A DNA stretch of 64,000 nt. It comes from G965220075 sp965220075. Its GTDB lineage: Bacteria; Chloroflexota; UBA11872. This document shows, piece after piece, positions 17,818 through 25,658 of the stretch (its first letter is position 1; each line of letters starts with the position of its first letter). Position numbers and translations under genes: made by a program. The stretch is taken from NCBI GenBank assembly GCA_965220075.1, contig OZ244806.1, positions 1,550,001 to 1,614,000 on the forward strand. The letters run 5' to 3'. Below the pieces are notes generated by a model, which had not been told where the DNA came from, ran no database searches, and saw only the letters and a list, made by a program, of their open reading frames with translations.

Positions 17818-19032
17818 TTGACCGCGGACGTCCTGTGGACAAGCGCGCACGCGCCGCTGGTAGTGATCTGTGCGGACGGCTCCGACCCCGCCTATCTCGA
17901 AGCCGCCGCACGGCATGGCCGCATGCCGCACTTCCGGCGCCTGCGGCGTGACGGCGCATACGCCCTTGCGCGCTCCGCTATCCCGTCGTTTACGAACACG
18001 AACAACCTGACCATCGTGACCGGCGAGTCCGCGGCCGGACACGGAATCGTCGGCAACTACTTCTATGACCGCGAGCGTGAGGCTGAGGTGATGATGGACC
18101 ACCCCCGGTTTCTGCGCTGCGCTTCCTACTTTCCGCAACTGTCGCGGCAGGGCGCCCGGGTGGCGGCTATTACGGCCAAGGACAAGCTCCGCGCGTTGCT
18201 TGCCGAGGGATGGACGGGCGTTTGCTTCTCAGGCGAGCGCGCCCAAGCTGCTACGGAACGCGAGCACGGGATCGACGACGTGCCGCGCCGCGTGGGTATG
18301 CGGGTCCCTGACATCTATTCCGGTCTCATGAGCGACTTCGTCATGGCCTGCGGCGTGTACTTGCTGAAGCACCGGCTTTCCGACGTGGTCTACCTCTCGC
18401 TTACCGACTTCGTTCAGCACACCTACCCGCCGGGCAGCGCCGAGGCCGACGCTTACTACGCGCGCCTGGATCGGCGGCTGGGCGAGCTCGACCGGCTCGG
18501 GGCCGTGGTCGTGCTCACCGCCGACCATGGCATGCGTGACAAGTGCACGCCGGACGGAGCGCCCAACGTCGTCTATCTGGAGTCGCTGCTGCGGGAGCAT
18601 TTGGAGGGACCGCCACGCGTGGTCCTGCCGGTGACCGACCCGCACGTCACGCACCATGCCGGCCTTGGATCGTTCGCCACCGTCTACCTCGACCAGCGGG
18701 AGCTGGTGGGCGCCGCCGCCCTGCTCGCGCAGGACGATCGCATAGAGCAAGTCCTGGTGCGTGACGAGGCGGCCCAGAAATACGAGTTGCCCGAGGATCG
18801 GATCGGCGACCTGGTGCTGCTGAGCGCCGAAACCACGGTATTCGGCCGGCGTCCCGAAGCGCACGACCTCTCGCAGCTCCACGGGGCACGTCTGCGCTCG
18901 CACGGGGGCCTGCACGAGGCCACTGTCCCCCTGCTCATCAACCGGCCCCTGCCGGCCGCGGCGGCTGCGAGAGCGGGCAATCTGCGTAACGCCGACGCGT
19001 TTGCAATAGGTCTACAGGCAGCCTCGCAGTAG
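17818..19032 (+). CDS. Phosphonoacetate hydrolase-like alkaline phosphatase superfamily enzyme
   Basis: The 404-residue protein has the phosphonoacetate-hydrolase (PhnA) pattern: an ICADGSDPAYL metal-binding start, the nucleophile region SFTNTNNLTIVTG with catalytic Thr, then HGIVGNYFYDRE. Later metal ligands are D in LTDFVQH, DH in TADHGMRDK and H in VTHHAG. Known members hydrolyse phosphonoacetate to acetate and phosphate. No phosphonate transporter or transaminase is nearby, so the substrate could be another phosphonate or phosphate ester. TTG 17818 is the earliest possible start because TAG directly precedes it in frame. Confidence 0.78.
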   Translation: MTADVLWTSAHAPLVVICADGSDPAYLEAAARHGRMPHFRRLRRDGAYALARSAIPSFTNTNNLTIVTGESAAGHGIVGNYFYDREREAEVMMDHPRFLRCASYFPQLSRQGARVAAITAKDKLRALLAEGWTGVCFSGERAQAATEREHGIDDVPRRVGMRVPDIYSGLMSDFVMACGVYLLKHRLSDVVYLSLTDFVQHTYPPGSAEADAYYARLDRRLGELDRLGAVVVLTADHGMRDKCTPDGAPNVVYLESLLREHLEGPPRVVLPVTDPHVTHHAGLGSFATVYLDQRELVGAAALLAQDDRIEQVLVRDEAAQKYELPEDRIGDLVLLSAETTVFGRRPEAHDLSQLHGARLRSHGGLHEATVPLLINRPLPAAAAARAGNLRNADAFAIGLQAASQ

Positions 19033-19237
19033 CCCGCCGTCGGCAAAGGCCGAGCGTCCGGCCCGGCCGCCGCGGCAGTGCGCGCTCGCACAAAGATAGG
19101 TCGCAGGTTTTTGTTGGTGGCAAAGCCACCCGCGCGATGCCCGGGACGGTGCCGGATTTGCATCCCGCCCGGCCATGTCACACCCTGATCGCGCCCGCGT
19201 TCGCAAGGCGCCGGTTGCAGTCATTGAGGAGACCAAA

Positions 19238-21118
19238 GTGGCGTGGGTGCAGATATCCGACCGCGTCCATCGCTGGAGCGACACCTGCAACGTCTACTGC
19301 ATCACCCACGGTGATCGCGCTCTGCTGGTGGATGCCGGATCAGGTGCGGTTCTCGACCATCTGGGAGACATCGGGGTTTCGCAAATCGAGTGGGTGCTGC
19401 ATACCCACCATCACCGCGACCAGTGCTGGGGCACCAACCGGCTGCGCGCGGCGGGCGCACGCGTCGCCGTACCCGAGCACGAGCGCCATCTGTTCGATCA
19501 AGCCGAGCTCTTCTGGCGGCACAAGCGGGTGTACGACAACTACAACGACCGCAATACGTTCCTAACCGTCGCCGAAGACATCCCGGTTGACGCTGAGCTG
19601 CTCGATTACGAGACATTCACCTGGCGCGACGTGCAGTTCGCCGTGGTACCGGCCAAGGGCCACACCGGCGGTAGCAGCATGCTGATAGCCCGGATAGACG
19701 GCCAGAGCGTCGCGTTCGTTGGCGACCTCATGCGCGCGGGCGGCCTTCTCTACCAGTACCACGCGATGGAATACGCGTATGGCGACCAGCAAGGCTTGCT
19801 GTTCACGCTGGAGTCCACGCAAGCTCTGCGCCGTCTCGCGCCCGATCTCGCGCTGCCGTCACACGGCGACGTGATCGGTGACGTCGAGGGCGATTGCACG
19901 CGCCTGGAGCGGCGTCTATTGCACTACGCGCGTCTCGGCGACGGCGTTCGATTCATGGGCTCCAACCGCGGCCACGGGCTGGACATTCTTCCCGATCCGC
20001 GCTTCATCCAGGTCTCCCGCCACCTTCTTTGGGGCGGTCCCCACACCTGCTCGAACTTCTACGTGCTCTTGTCCGAGAGCGGCAAGGCGTGCTTTATCGA
20101 CTACGGCTTCTCCCATTACGCGCACATGTGCGTCAGCATGGAGCGGGAGGACGGCGAGACGGTGCGCTTCGTCGCCCACCACCTGGACGAGCTGCGCGAC
20201 GACTACGGTGTTTCTAGTATCGACATAGCGTTGATAACGCACATCCACGACGATCACACCGTGGGCGTGCCCTACCTGATCCGGCACGAGGGGGCGCAGG
20301 CCTGGGCGCTCGAGGAAGTCGCGCAGGTTCTAGAGGATCCCGCGGCCTGGTGCAGCACTCCTTGCACCCTATCGAAGCCTATCCCCATCACCAGAAAGTT
20401 CCGAGACGGCGATCGCTTTAGCTGGGAAGAGTACGAGTTCGAGATATATCACGCGCCCGGACAGACTGAATTCCACTCAGTTTTCGCAACCAACGTCGAC
20501 GGCAGAAAGGTAGCTTTCACGGGCGACAACGTGTTTCACTCCGAGGCGCCGGGTCTCGACGGCGGCATCGAGTCGCGCCTTTATCAGACCACCGTTCTGC
20601 GCAATAGCCTGCAGCTTGCTATGCACCGCAAGTGCGCCGACGTGATGGAGCGCATAGCGCCCGACCTCGTGTGCCCCGGGCACCGCGAGTTGATTCCGTG
20701 GGACCAGAGCAAGTCCGCCGAGTACCGCGACTTCATCGCGCGCAAAGAGGCCGCCGTTCGAGTGCTCGTCGACCAGCCGGCCGACCACTACGTCGATCTG
20801 TGGTGGGCCCGCATGCTGCCCTATCTCCACACTGCCCGGCCCGGCGAGGAGGTGGAATACCGCCTACTCCTACGCAACAGCCTGGATCGTCCTGCCACCT
20901 ACTCCGCCAGGCTGCGCGCCCCCGCCGGATGGCAGGTGGATCAAGCGGCTTCGACGCTAGAACTGAAGCCGGGCGGGCGGGACGAGTTGCGATTACGGGC
21001 GCGCGCGCCGGACGCGCCCCACCACCGGCGTCTGATGACCGCCGAGATCGACATCGACGGCGAGTCCCAGGGTCCGTTGACCGAGGCGCTCGTGTCCGTG
21101 AGCGGGCGCGATGCCTGA
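19238..21118 (+). CDS. Double metallo-beta-lactamase-fold hydrolase
   Basis: Two complete MBL domains lie in one 626-residue chain. The first (residues about 1-230) has THHHRDQ: H57, H59 and D61 are kept but the usual last His is Gln62. The second (about 260-500) has a full THIHDDH motif with H335, H337, D339 and H340. Both have later metal-site segments (KGHTGGS and GDLMRAGG in the first, APGQTEFHS and FTGDNVFHS in the second). The last 100 residues look like an Ig/NEW3-type beta-sandwich. GTG 19238 is chosen because GAGGAG is six bases upstream. Substrate unknown; it sits in the glycan island. Confidence 0.8.
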   Translation: MAWVQISDRVHRWSDTCNVYCITHGDRALLVDAGSGAVLDHLGDIGVSQIEWVLHTHHHRDQCWGTNRLRAAGARVAVPEHERHLFDQAELFWRHKRVYDNYNDRNTFLTVAEDIPVDAELLDYETFTWRDVQFAVVPAKGHTGGSSMLIARIDGQSVAFVGDLMRAGGLLYQYHAMEYAYGDQQGLLFTLESTQALRRLAPDLALPSHGDVIGDVEGDCTRLERRLLHYARLGDGVRFMGSNRGHGLDILPDPRFIQVSRHLLWGGPHTCSNFYVLLSESGKACFIDYGFSHYAHMCVSMEREDGETVRFVAHHLDELRDDYGVSSIDIALITHIHDDHTVGVPYLIRHEGAQAWALEEVAQVLEDPAAWCSTPCTLSKPIPITRKFRDGDRFSWEEYEFEIYHAPGQTEFHSVFATNVDGRKVAFTGDNVFHSEAPGLDGGIESRLYQTTVLRNSLQLAMHRKCADVMERIAPDLVCPGHRELIPWDQSKSAEYRDFIARKEAAVRVLVDQPADHYVDLWWARMLPYLHTARPGEEVEYRLLLRNSLDRPATYSARLRAPAGWQVDQAASTLELKPGGRDELRLRARAPDAPHHRRLMTAEIDIDGESQGPLTEALVSVSGRDA

Positions 21119-21213
21119 GTCGGACCGCCCGCCATCACTCGCGCAATCAAGCAGAAGTACGGCGGGTCGCCAAGCGATAGCTAACAGCCCGCAGAGCATA
21201 GGAAGGTAAAACC

Positions 21214-22320
21214 GTGATCGACGCGCGTGAGACCGGACTTATCTACCGCAACCCGGCGCCGGACGTGCGCCCCATTCATGCCTGGCATCCCTCCATCGTT
21301 GTACTCGACGACGGAGAGTTCGTGGCCACCTACGATCTGGCCTCCCACGTCGAGGCGATCGACTACAAGACCTACGTGGCCCGCTCGAGTGACGGCGGCC
21401 GCTCCTGGTCACCGCCCGTTCCGGTGGTCGAGGAAGATCCCGAAGCGCGTCCCTCCACGCACGGAATACGCATCAGTCGTGTGAGCGGCGGCGAGATTGT
21501 CGGGATTGGCGGGCGCACCTATCGCGACGATCCCGATGAGGATGTTGTGAATCGAGAAAACCTCGGCCGCCGGCCCATGGACTTGTTCATCGTGCGCAGC
21601 CACGACGGCGGACACAGTTGGGAGGCGCCGCGGACCTTTATGCCGCCGCTGGTGGGACCCTCCTGGGAGGTGTGCCACCGCATCATCGAGCTGCGCGACG
21701 GCCGCTGGCTCCTCCCCCTGGCCACCTGGCGGGGATTCGACGGCTCCGCTCCCAATGGACTCAAGTCGCTAGCGTTCGTCTCCCACGACCGCGGCGCTAC
21801 CTGGCCCGAATACGTCGACGTGATGGACCAGTACCACCGCGGCGTGATCTCGTGGGAGCAGTCGATGATCGAGCTGCGGGACGGCCGTCTGCTTGTAATC
21901 GCCTGGGCGTTCGTCGAGCGGCTGGGCATCAGCGAGCCCAATCCCTACACCATCTCGACGGACGGCAAGACCTTCTCAACACCGCGCTCTACCGGACTGC
22001 GCGGGCAAACCACCAAGATCCTGCAGTTGCCGGACGGGCGAATCTTCGGGACCGGGCGGAGCGATGACCAGCCGGGCCTGGGAGCGTTCGTCGCGCATCT
22101 GGATGGCGACGAGTGGATAACCGACGAGACCACTGTCATCTGGCAGGGCGCCGCGTCGGGTATGACCGGCCAGACTTCCAGCAGCGGCCAGGAGCTGGTC
22201 GATCTCAAATTTGGCTTCCCCAGCCTCGTGTACTTGCCCGACGGGGACGTCTACGTTGCCTTTTGGTGCTTTGAGGATGAGATATACAACATCCGATGGT
22301 TCCGCATCCGCGTGACCTAG
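21214..22320 (+). CDS. Sialidase/BNR-repeat protein, tandem copy 1
   Basis: The 368-residue beta-propeller protein carries Asp boxes SSDGGRSW, SHDGGHSW, SHDRGATW and a degenerate STDGKTF. It is a close paralog of the next gene over its whole length; both begin with an ARETGLIYRNP/SLATGLVYRNP-like segment and end with LVDLKFGFPS...IRW. No signal peptide is present. GTG 21214 follows GGAAGG. It would act on an internalised or free sugar conjugate. True sialidase activity is uncertain because related propellers include lyases and unknown hydrolases. Confidence 0.75.
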   Translation: MIDARETGLIYRNPAPDVRPIHAWHPSIVVLDDGEFVATYDLASHVEAIDYKTYVARSSDGGRSWSPPVPVVEEDPEARPSTHGIRISRVSGGEIVGIGGRTYRDDPDEDVVNRENLGRRPMDLFIVRSHDGGHSWEAPRTFMPPLVGPSWEVCHRIIELRDGRWLLPLATWRGFDGSAPNGLKSLAFVSHDRGATWPEYVDVMDQYHRGVISWEQSMIELRDGRLLVIAWAFVERLGISEPNPYTISTDGKTFSTPRSTGLRGQTTKILQLPDGRIFGTGRSDDQPGLGAFVAHLDGDEWITDETTVIWQGAASGMTGQTSSSGQELVDLKFGFPSLVYLPDGDVYVAFWCFEDEIYNIRWFRIRVT

Positions 22321-22363
22321 TGAGGAGGGCAATACCCATTCTCTTTACAAGGCTTGAGCGCCC

Positions 22364-23464
22364 GTGATTGAGTCGCTTGCCACCGGCCTGGTGTACCGGA
22401 ATCCCGATCCCGCGGCGCGATCGGTCAACGCGTGGCATCCATCCGTCGTCGTGCTCGACGAGGGCGAGCTTGTCGCCACGTTCGACCTGGCCGAGGGGCC
22501 GGAGACCCTCGACTACCGGACCTACATTGCGCGCTCGACCGACCAAGGGCGCTCCTGGACGCCGCCCAGCCCCCTGTTCGACGATACAGTCCCGCGCCGC
22601 TCCACCCATTCGGCGCGAATAGCGCGCGTCTCGGGTGGCGTCATCGTCGCCTTCGGTGCGCGTGCTTACCGCGACGGCCCGCACGAGGGCATCGTCAACC
22701 ACGAGACCCTGGGATTCGTTCCTACCGACCTGATCTGGCTGCGCAGCCGTGACGGCGGCCGCATCTGGGAGGGCCCGTGGACCATCGATCCGCCCCTCAC
22801 CGGCCCCTCGTTCGAGGTATGTCACCGCATCATTGAGTTGCGCGACGGACGCTGGCTGGCGCCGACCGCGACTTGGAAGGGTTGGAACGGTGAGGCGCCC
22901 AACGGGATGAAAGCCATCGCGCTCGTGTCGAGCGATCGCGGCGAGACGTGGCCGGAATACCTCGACATCCTCGACCAATACGACAGCGGAGTCATCTCAT
23001 GGGAGCAATCTGTCGTTCAGCTGCCTGATGAGCGCCTGCTCGCGGTAGCGTGGGCCTACAACGAGCGAACCGGACACACCGAGCCGACGCCCTACGTGAT
23101 CTCCCACGATGGGCGAACCTTCTCAGCGCCGCGGCCAACCGGTCTGCGCGGACAGACGACAAAGCTGCACGTGCTTCCCGACGGTCGCATCCTCTGCCTC
23201 TACCGGCGCGATGACCGCCCGGGCCTTTGGGCCGGCCTGGCCCGCCTCGACGCCGATGCCTGGGTGAACCTGGAGCAGCTCTTGATTTGGGCTGGCGCCG
23301 AGTCCGGAATGGCGGGCCTGGGACGCGGCGCCGATGAGCTGGTCGACCTCAAGTTTGGATTCCCCAGCATGGTCACCCTCCCTGGTGGGGACGTCTTCGT
23401 CGTCTTCTGGTGCCGGGAGGACGACGTCAACAACATTCGCTGGTATCGCCTCCGGGTGTCCTGA
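22364..23464 (+). CDS. Sialidase/BNR-repeat protein, tandem copy 2
   Basis: The 366-residue paralog of the preceding gene is separated from it by 43 bases. Its Asp-box positions are STDQGRSW, SRDGGRIW and SSDRGETW. The shared GPSFEVCHRIIELRDGRW segment and the LVDLKFGFPS ending show a tandem duplication followed by divergence. The downstream DapA-like gene starts 18 bases after its stop, so these three genes form one transcription unit. Pairing of a sialidase-like protein with a DapA/NAL-superfamily protein recalls sialic-acid catabolism, but the DapA-like protein lacks a key tyrosine. Confidence 0.75.
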   Translation: MIESLATGLVYRNPDPAARSVNAWHPSVVVLDEGELVATFDLAEGPETLDYRTYIARSTDQGRSWTPPSPLFDDTVPRRSTHSARIARVSGGVIVAFGARAYRDGPHEGIVNHETLGFVPTDLIWLRSRDGGRIWEGPWTIDPPLTGPSFEVCHRIIELRDGRWLAPTATWKGWNGEAPNGMKAIALVSSDRGETWPEYLDILDQYDSGVISWEQSVVQLPDERLLAVAWAYNERTGHTEPTPYVISHDGRTFSAPRPTGLRGQTTKLHVLPDGRILCLYRRDDRPGLWAGLARLDADAWVNLEQLLIWAGAESGMAGLGRGADELVDLKFGFPSMVTLPGGDVFVVFWCREDDVNNIRWYRLRVS

Positions 23465-23481
23465 AGGGAGAGACCGTCACT

Positions 23482-24411
23482 TTGCGCTCCTCTAAATCGC
23501 CGGAAGAGATCAAGGGCCTGTTGCGCGGACCGGTCATGTCCATTCCCACGCCGTTTCACCAGGACGGCGCCATCGACTTTGACGGGGTCGCGAATCTCGT
23601 CGAGGTAGGGATTGCGGGTGGAACGCAGGTCAGCCTGTTGACCGCCGGCGACAGCCAGTTCTTCTACATGACGGAGGCCGAAATCGCCGAGCTAACTCGA
23701 TTCGTAATCGAGCGCGTGGCGGGCCGGACGCTCGTGGTAGCCGCCACCGGACGCTGGCACACCGCCAAGGCCGTGGAGTTCGCGGAGTTCAGCCGTGACG
23801 CCGGCGCCGACGTACTGATGCTGTTGCCGCCCGTGCCGGAGCTGGAGCCTGAAGGTCTGGCGCCGCTCTTTACGGCCGTCGCACGTGTCATGCCGGTCAT
23901 GCTGGTCGGATTCCCGCCGTACGCGTTGCTCGACATGCTGCTGGACGAGCCGGCCATCTGTTGCTTCAAGGAGGACGGCCTCGACTCCTACGCCTTTCAG
24001 ACCATCCAGCGCTATGGCGGCCGCTTCGAGATGATGACCGGCGGTCGCCTCAGCCGGTTCATGGCTCAGTGGACCTTTGGCTGCCGCAGCTTCATGGACT
24101 GGTCCACCAGTTTCGCTCCCCAGATCGGCGCCCGGTTTTGGGCGGCTCTGGAAGCGGGCGACGTGGAGACCGCCTCCGGCATCGTGAAGACTGTCGAGAC
24201 ACCGTTGTTCTCTATCGGTGGACACCGCACCATGCAAGGTTCCGGTACCTATCAGGGCGGCTGGCAGTCGCTCTGGCGCACCTTGATGGAGTTGAACGGC
24301 GTGGCCAGTCGCCACCTGCGCTCGCCCCAGCTCTCGGCCTCCCAGGCCGACGTCGAGCGGGTCAGGCCCGCGTTGGAGCGGCTAGGGTTGATCGGGTCCC
24401 GGACCGGCTGA
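23482..24411 (+). CDS. Divergent DapA/NAL-superfamily protein
   Basis: The 309-residue TIM-barrel protein aligns with dihydrodipicolinate synthase and N-acetylneuraminate lyase. The Schiff-base lysine is K163 in CCFKEDG. The substrate-binding GTTGE motif is changed to LTAGDS, and the PYY segment that supplies catalytic Tyr133 in DapA reads LPPVPEL, with no tyrosine. TTG 23482 is the first start after the preceding stop. It is more diverged from the four other DapA-like proteins of the window than they are from each other. Its position after two sialidase-like genes suggests a sugar-acid substrate. Confidence 0.8.
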   Translation: MRSSKSPEEIKGLLRGPVMSIPTPFHQDGAIDFDGVANLVEVGIAGGTQVSLLTAGDSQFFYMTEAEIAELTRFVIERVAGRTLVVAATGRWHTAKAVEFAEFSRDAGADVLMLLPPVPELEPEGLAPLFTAVARVMPVMLVGFPPYALLDMLLDEPAICCFKEDGLDSYAFQTIQRYGGRFEMMTGGRLSRFMAQWTFGCRSFMDWSTSFAPQIGARFWAALEAGDVETASGIVKTVETPLFSIGGHRTMQGSGTYQGGWQSLWRTLMELNGVASRHLRSPQLSASQADVERVRPALERLGLIGSRTG

Positions 24412-24420
24412 GTTCGCGCG

Positions 24421-24434
24421 GCGCGTAAACGCGC
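24421..24434. terminator. Small hairpin between convergent genes
   Basis: GCGCGT and ACGCGC form a perfect 6-bp stem around AA in the 65-base gap between two convergent genes. No U-run on either strand makes the terminator role weak. Confidence 0.25.
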
Positions 24435-24476
24435 ATTCAGCCGGAGACGATCACCGCCTCGCCTAAGAGGCCAGTG

Positions 24477-25322
24477 CTACTTCTGTTCCACCGTGGAGCC
24501 CTCGGAGGCCTCCATCGCGCCGAGAGTTGGGTCACCCACGTAGAAGAGCTCCGAGCCGCCGCTCAGCTCGCCCTCCAAGGTGCCGCTGGCGTTGACCGTG
24601 GCGCTGCTTCCGCCGCGAAGCGTCACCGTGGCGTTTTCGGTAGTGAAGCCCTCCAGATCGGCGCGGCTCCCGCCTGACGCCGACAACTTCAGGCTATCGC
24701 TGGCGCCATCGATGTCCATAGTGCTGGCACCCGACAGGTTGACGCTCCCATCGGTCATCCGAATGTTGCCCGATATATGTCCGCCGCTCTGGATCTCGAA
24801 ACGCGCCGTGTCGAACCGCATGTCGTCGGCAGCGAGTTGGCTTCCGGCCGATGCCCAGAGCGAAATGGTGGTATCTGAATCGAATCCGCTGATTGAACCC
24901 TTCGTCCCGCCCTGCAGGTTGTACTTGATGATCTCGGGCATCGTGATGGCGATTCTGAGAGTGACGCCGTCATAGGTATTGTCGCCTCTCAGGCCGATGA
25001 GGAGATGATGGAGCCGCTTCAGCGCGAAGAAATGCTCCCGAAGGTTGTCATCCGCGGTGACGGTGATGGAGAAGGTGTCCGACCAACTGATGTCGAGCTG
25101 GAACTCTGAGTTTTCCCGCTCGAATTCGGGGGTGCTCACCTCATTGAAGAATGGCTCGTCAACCTCCCAGGTTACGAGTTGACCCGAGCCGACGATGGTC
25201 GTGCCGGTTGGCCGCGAGCCGCCCTGCAAACGGCTGGCAGGCTCATTGCAGGCCGTAACTGCGACGAACAGCAGCGCCACGAGGGTGGCGGCAAGGCAGC
25301 GGGCTACGCCATTTCTCGGCAT
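24477..25322 (-). CDS. Lipoprotein with DUF2807/GIN auto-transporter-head-like domain
   Basis: The 281-residue protein has a basic N-terminus, a hydrophobic helix and a lipobox (VAVTAC), so it should be anchored outside the cytoplasmic membrane. Residues about 50-270 are a right-handed beta-solenoid-like DUF2807 region with short repeating Gly/Ser/Ala turns (LSGASTMDIDGASDSLKLSASG). Family members have no defined enzymatic role. ATG 25322 is preceded by AGAAGGA. It converges with the DapA-like gene. Confidence 0.8.
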   Translation of the reverse strand: MPRNGVARCLAATLVALLFVAVTACNEPASRLQGGSRPTGTTIVGSGQLVTWEVDEPFFNEVSTPEFERENSEFQLDISWSDTFSITVTADDNLREHFFALKRLHHLLIGLRGDNTYDGVTLRIAITMPEIIKYNLQGGTKGSISGFDSDTTISLWASAGSQLAADDMRFDTARFEIQSGGHISGNIRMTDGSVNLSGASTMDIDGASDSLKLSASGGSRADLEGFTTENATVTLRGGSSATVNASGTLEGELSGGSELFYVGDPTLGAMEASEGSTVEQK

Positions 25323-25658
25323 ATTGGCGATTCCTTCTGGAGGTGTTGTGAGGGTTGACCAATCGGCCATCGGCGAGCTGTCGCGCCACGTCATTCACTA
25401 TTGCGAACAGTGCGGCGATGTTCTCGCGGCTGAGAGATTACCACTGACGAACCGTCACCATGGTGATCGGGGCGCCGGCTCGTGATTGTACGGCGTCTCC
25501 GTCGCCGAGTGTCCCCTCATCGCCTGACGTTCTGCCGGCCGGCGGCGATTGGGGCGGTATGGCTAATGGGTGGCCGAAAAAACCGAGGACCCCGGGTGTC
25601 CATGTGGACACCCGGGGTCCCTTCGCTGGCGGCAGCTAGGCCGCTGTAAAGGTGCTGG
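25323..25658. other. Intergenic stretch between two minus-strand lipoprotein genes
   Basis: This 336-base gap contains the strong minus-strand terminator of the downstream-listed binding protein gene (25576-25620). The remaining 250 bases before the GIN-domain lipoprotein should hold that gene's promoter. No further gene is seen. Confidence 0.5.
25576..25620 (-). terminator. Strong Rho-independent terminator
   Basis: GGACCCCGGGTGTCC at 25587-25601 pairs perfectly over 15 bp with GGACACCCGGGGTCC at 25606-25620 around a four-base loop. On the minus strand the stem is followed by TCGG and six T (25582-25577). It lies 38 bases past the stop of the binding-protein gene. Confidence 0.9.

Noticed and set aside
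17702..17959. N-terminal extension of the rhamnosidase upstream of ATG 17701
   Set aside because: Arg/Ala/Leu-rich shadow sequence that overlaps the divergent phosphonoacetate hydrolase-like gene and has no rhamnosidase similarity.
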